Positions 61,428-64,000 of a stretch of 64,000 nucleotides of DNA are shown piece by piece; position 1 is the stretch's first letter, and each line of letters opens with the position of its first letter. Below the pieces are notes generated by a model. It saw only the letters and a list, made by a program, of their open reading frames with translations. It was not told where the DNA came from and ran no database searches. The stretch is from Mantamonas sphyraenae (Eukaryota; CRuMs; Mantamonadidae): assembly GCA_026936335.1 (NCBI GenBank), contig JAPMXV010000007.1, positions 186,001 to 250,000 on the forward strand, in the 5' to 3' direction. A program made the position numbers and the translations under genes.

Positions 61428-63017
61428 TCACCACTGAAACTCCAGGGCTGCAGTGGCACGGTTGAACACAAAGTTAAAGTTGTTGTACCCGTCCTCCTCC
61501 GTGTACACGATGCTCATGCCTGCGGCCAACCCCAGACGCCACGACGACTTGTGCCGGTGCACCTTTTGGTATTGACAGATGATCAGATTGTCCGTGTCCG
61601 ATTCCGAGTCGTCGTCGTCCGAGTTGAGCTCCTCGTCCGACAAGCTCTCCCCAATGATTTCCCCGCTTGCGGTGACCCCTCCGTTTGCATCTGCCTCAGC
61701 CTGCACACTCGACGACGACGCGGTGGCCCCTGCTTCTCCTGTGGTTGTTCCTTCTCCTCCTCCTGCAATCACGTCCTGCTGCTGCGCTTCTCCCGCCTCT
61801 CCACTTGGTCCGTCGTGTTGTGGGATGCGGCTGCCACCGCTGTTGCGTTCCTGCTGTGTCGTTGTCGTTGTCGTTGTTGATGTTGTGATGCTCGTGGTGC
61901 TGGTTGTGTCTGCGAGTGATGTGTGCGTGTGTTCCACATCCATGGTCATTGTCATTCTGCCCTGCTGTGTGGCCTGCTGTTGCTTCAGCTGTGCCTGCGC
62001 AAGCTTCCGCACACGTCGACGCTCCCTACGCTCGCGTCGTGCCATCTTACGCTCCAGAATTGCATTCACAGTTTCTGCTGTGGGTCGGTTTACACTCAGC
62101 CGTTCCATCAGCATTTCTGTGCTCGGTACGCCCCCGCTGGCGCCGTCCATTTGTTGCAGTTCCTGCGAGGTGGTTCGCGTGTGGTGGTCCCACGTCCCGT
62201 GTCAGTCCACACGTATGCACACACATGGCACATGGCACATGGGCACACGGCACCCTCTGCCTCGCCCATCATCTCTTGTGTCCTGCCATTCACACTCTCC
62301 CACGCTCTCTACACGCCAAAAAAGAGGCTGACTCACCGTAAAGTCGGCCCGCTGAGTGCGTCGCCGCTTGCCCGTTCGCGGCATGACGACGGCCTCAGCT
62401 GGCTTGCCTGGCAAGGATGTTGCAGACGCCACCTTGCGTTTGGGCTGCATGCGTGCGTAGGAATGGAGTACGATGTTGTCAGTGAGTGTGCGTGTGTGTG
62501 GGTGTCTCGAGACGGAATGCGCGCCCAGGACGCCTTTGGCTTCCCGGCAGCAGCTCACCTCCCACTCCTCGTCATCGTTGCCTGCGTCCCACGCATCTGC
62601 TTCCTCCTCCTCGTCCGTCTCCTCGCCCACAAACTCCTCTTCCTCTTCGTCGTCGTCGTCGTCTGTCCATTGGTCATCCGCATCCTCCTCGTCCTCCTCC
62701 TCGTCCCACGACGTCTCCCGCCGCTTTCGCTTCCCTTTGCCCTTCTCCTTGCTTCCTGCCCTGCCGTTGGCTCCCGCGCGTGCTTCGCTCACAGTCTCCT
62801 CTCGCTTTACGGCCGCACTGGGGTCTTCTGCGTCGATGTCGATCCCCTCCTCCCGCAGCTTCGCCGCCCAAGTGTCGCGGATCAGCTGCGCCGCACTCGT
62901 TTCCATCCTCTCCTCCCGCTTCATCCGCTCCACCATCGCCTTGACCACGGAGCGGTAGAACGCAACCACCTGCCACTGTGCAGTCGAGTTTCGGTACGAA
63001 TCGTGGTCCAGTTTCAT
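61428..63017 (-). CDS. GTF2A1: TFIIA large (alpha/beta) subunit
   Basis: Exons 63017..62559, 62444..62337 and 62162..61428 splice in phase 0 to 433 residues. The N-terminal helix bundle is recognisable: VVAFYRSVVKAMVERM, then IRDTWAAKLREEGID. The long linker is acidic with SWDEEED and EEEEEF runs, then Thr-rich. The C-terminal beta-barrel half is well conserved: DNLIICQYQKVHRHKSSWR, a GMSIVYTEEDGYNNFNFVF insertion, and a closing Glu-Phe-Gln-Trp. TFIIA stabilises TBP on DNA during pol II initiation. In many eukaryotes this precursor is cleaved in the linker; whether it is here is unknown. A basic KRRRTQRADF segment in exon 2 could be an NLS. It diverges from HPPD with 96 bp between ATGs. Confidence 0.88.
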
Positions 63018-63113
63018 GGAGGTGAAGGGGGAGGGGAAGGAGAAAGGCTGGCAGACGCCGCGCCGCCCCTGCCGCCACCGCAAAAACGAAACAACTTCAT
63101 AACTTCACACGCA
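63018..63113. promoter_or_regulatory. 96-bp divergent spacer between TFIIA and HPPD
   Basis: Both start codons face outward from this short AC-rich segment. It must carry both promoters unless these overlap the coding regions. No clear TATA box is seen. Confidence 0.5.
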
Positions 63114-64000
63114 ATGACTTCATACGAAAAGGGAACTGAGAAGCCGACCAACGGAACCTTCAAGGCATTCGACCACGTGCACCTGTGGGTGGGCAACGCA
63201 AAGCAGGCTGCCGACTGGTACTGCGCACGTCTGGGCTTTGCCAAGATTGCCTACAAGGGTCTCGAGACCGGCGAGCGCGACGTCGTCACACATGTCGTGC
63301 GCCAGGGCAAGGTGAGTTGCTTACACGCACCGTGCGGGTCTGTGTTTGTGTCTGTGTCTGTGTTGTGACTGCCAATCGTGCACGCAAAGCCCTTTTTTTA
63401 GGCAACACCAGGTGGGTTGGCCTTTTTCCTGACACCCCCCTCTCTCGGTTGCAGATCACCTTTGCCTTCAGCTCCCCGCTCAACCCGGGCAACACGGAGA
63501 TGGGCCAGCACATGATCGACCACGGAGACGGAGTCAAGGACGTGTGCTTTGAGGTCGACGATGTCGAGAGCATCTACAACGTAAGCGAGCCGCCTTTGTG
63601 TTTTGCTCCCCCTCCTCTTTCCGCCACCAGCAACCATCCAACTCCAAACTCGTGTTTCGGCTCCGTCTGCTGCTCTGCATGCTCGCCAGGCCCTAGTCGG
63701 CCAGCCCCACGCCTGCGCATGTGTTCCACATGTGCATTGGCCCCGCACGGTGTGTACACACCAACCCCATCTCACTGCACAAGGGTCGCCAAGGTTCCAG
63801 AAATTTCCGCCTGGTCCGCCCAACTGCTTGCCGACCCTCCGAGCGACGCAGGCGCCATGCCACAGGCACGAAACAACTCACACATGCTGTGCAAACACAC
63901 GCCCTACCCTGCCTCACTCTCAGTATGCCGTCGAGCAGGGTGCCAAGTCCCTGCAGGAGCCGACAACGCTGAGTGACGACAACGGAAGCGTGGTGGTGGC
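63114..64000 (+). CDS. HPD: 4-hydroxyphenylpyruvate dioxygenase, 5' part only
   Basis: Exons 63114..63311, 63455..63580 and 63924 to the right edge; introns are 143 and 343 bp with GTGAGT and GTAAGC donors and CAG acceptors. The frame gives FKAFDHVHLWVGNAKQAADWY, the LGF...YKGLETG segment, ITFAFSSPLNPGN, and HGDGVKDVCFEVDDVESIY. These match the N-terminal domain of HPPD. HPPD turns 4-hydroxyphenylpyruvate into homogentisate in tyrosine breakdown and in plastoquinone/tocopherol precursors. The catalytic iron ligands lie mostly in the missing C-terminal domain. The gene continues past the window. Confidence 0.95.

Overview
This 64 kb window is nuclear DNA of a unicellular, flagellated eukaryote. 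It is GC-rich, tightly packed with genes, and has short GT-AG introns of about 74 to 343 bp. All three standard stop codons end genes (TAA, TAG and TGA), so the standard code fits. Two axonemal genes, a single-headed-type dynein heavy chain and an ODAD3/CCDC151 docking-complex subunit, show that the organism builds motile cilia. The lineage cannot be fixed from the sequence alone.

Region 1 to 34.0 kb is a head-to-tail run of four minus-strand genes with almost no spacers. It runs from a TPR-type O-GlcNAc transferase (about 34.0 to 31.3 kb), through a DNAH6-like dynein heavy chain (31.2 to 17.7 kb) and TELO2 (17.6 to 14.9 kb), to a giant ankyrin/coiled-coil protein (14.9 kb to beyond the left edge). 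Region 34 to 38.5 kb holds a ROGDI/RAV2-like V-ATPase assembly factor, the U3 snoRNP protein IMP3, a TMEM170-like membrane protein on the minus strand, and an extended TFIIB.

Region 38.5 to 50.8 kb holds a 7-TM protein that resembles gustatory-receptor-like proteins, an orphan membrane protein, a 64-residue membrane protein, a 1.45 to 1.49 thousand-residue coiled-coil protein, and a membrane-anchored C1-PH-C1-SMP lipid-transfer protein. Region 50.8 to 56.6 kb is the standout. It is one intronless gene of about 1,823 codons whose C-terminus is a Fanzor/TnpB-type RuvC nuclease with a zinc ribbon. Its N-terminus carries the acidic signature of a FEN1/XPG-like flap nuclease. Region 56.6 to 64 kb holds a small hypothetical gene, the lariat debranching enzyme DBR1, ODAD3, the TFIIA large subunit, and the start of 4-hydroxyphenylpyruvate dioxygenase, which runs off the right edge.

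Most genes are housekeeping genes with no shared pathway: transcription initiation (TFIIA, TFIIB), RNA processing (DBR1, IMP3), PIKK maturation (TELO2), V-ATPase assembly, membrane contacts, and cilia. The layout is unusual. Several divergent pairs have start codons that overlap or lie within about 100 bp, and tandem pairs are separated by as little as 18 bp. I derived the exon joins by eye from splice motifs, reading frame and family similarity. For complete multi-exon genes the spliced length is a whole number of codons.
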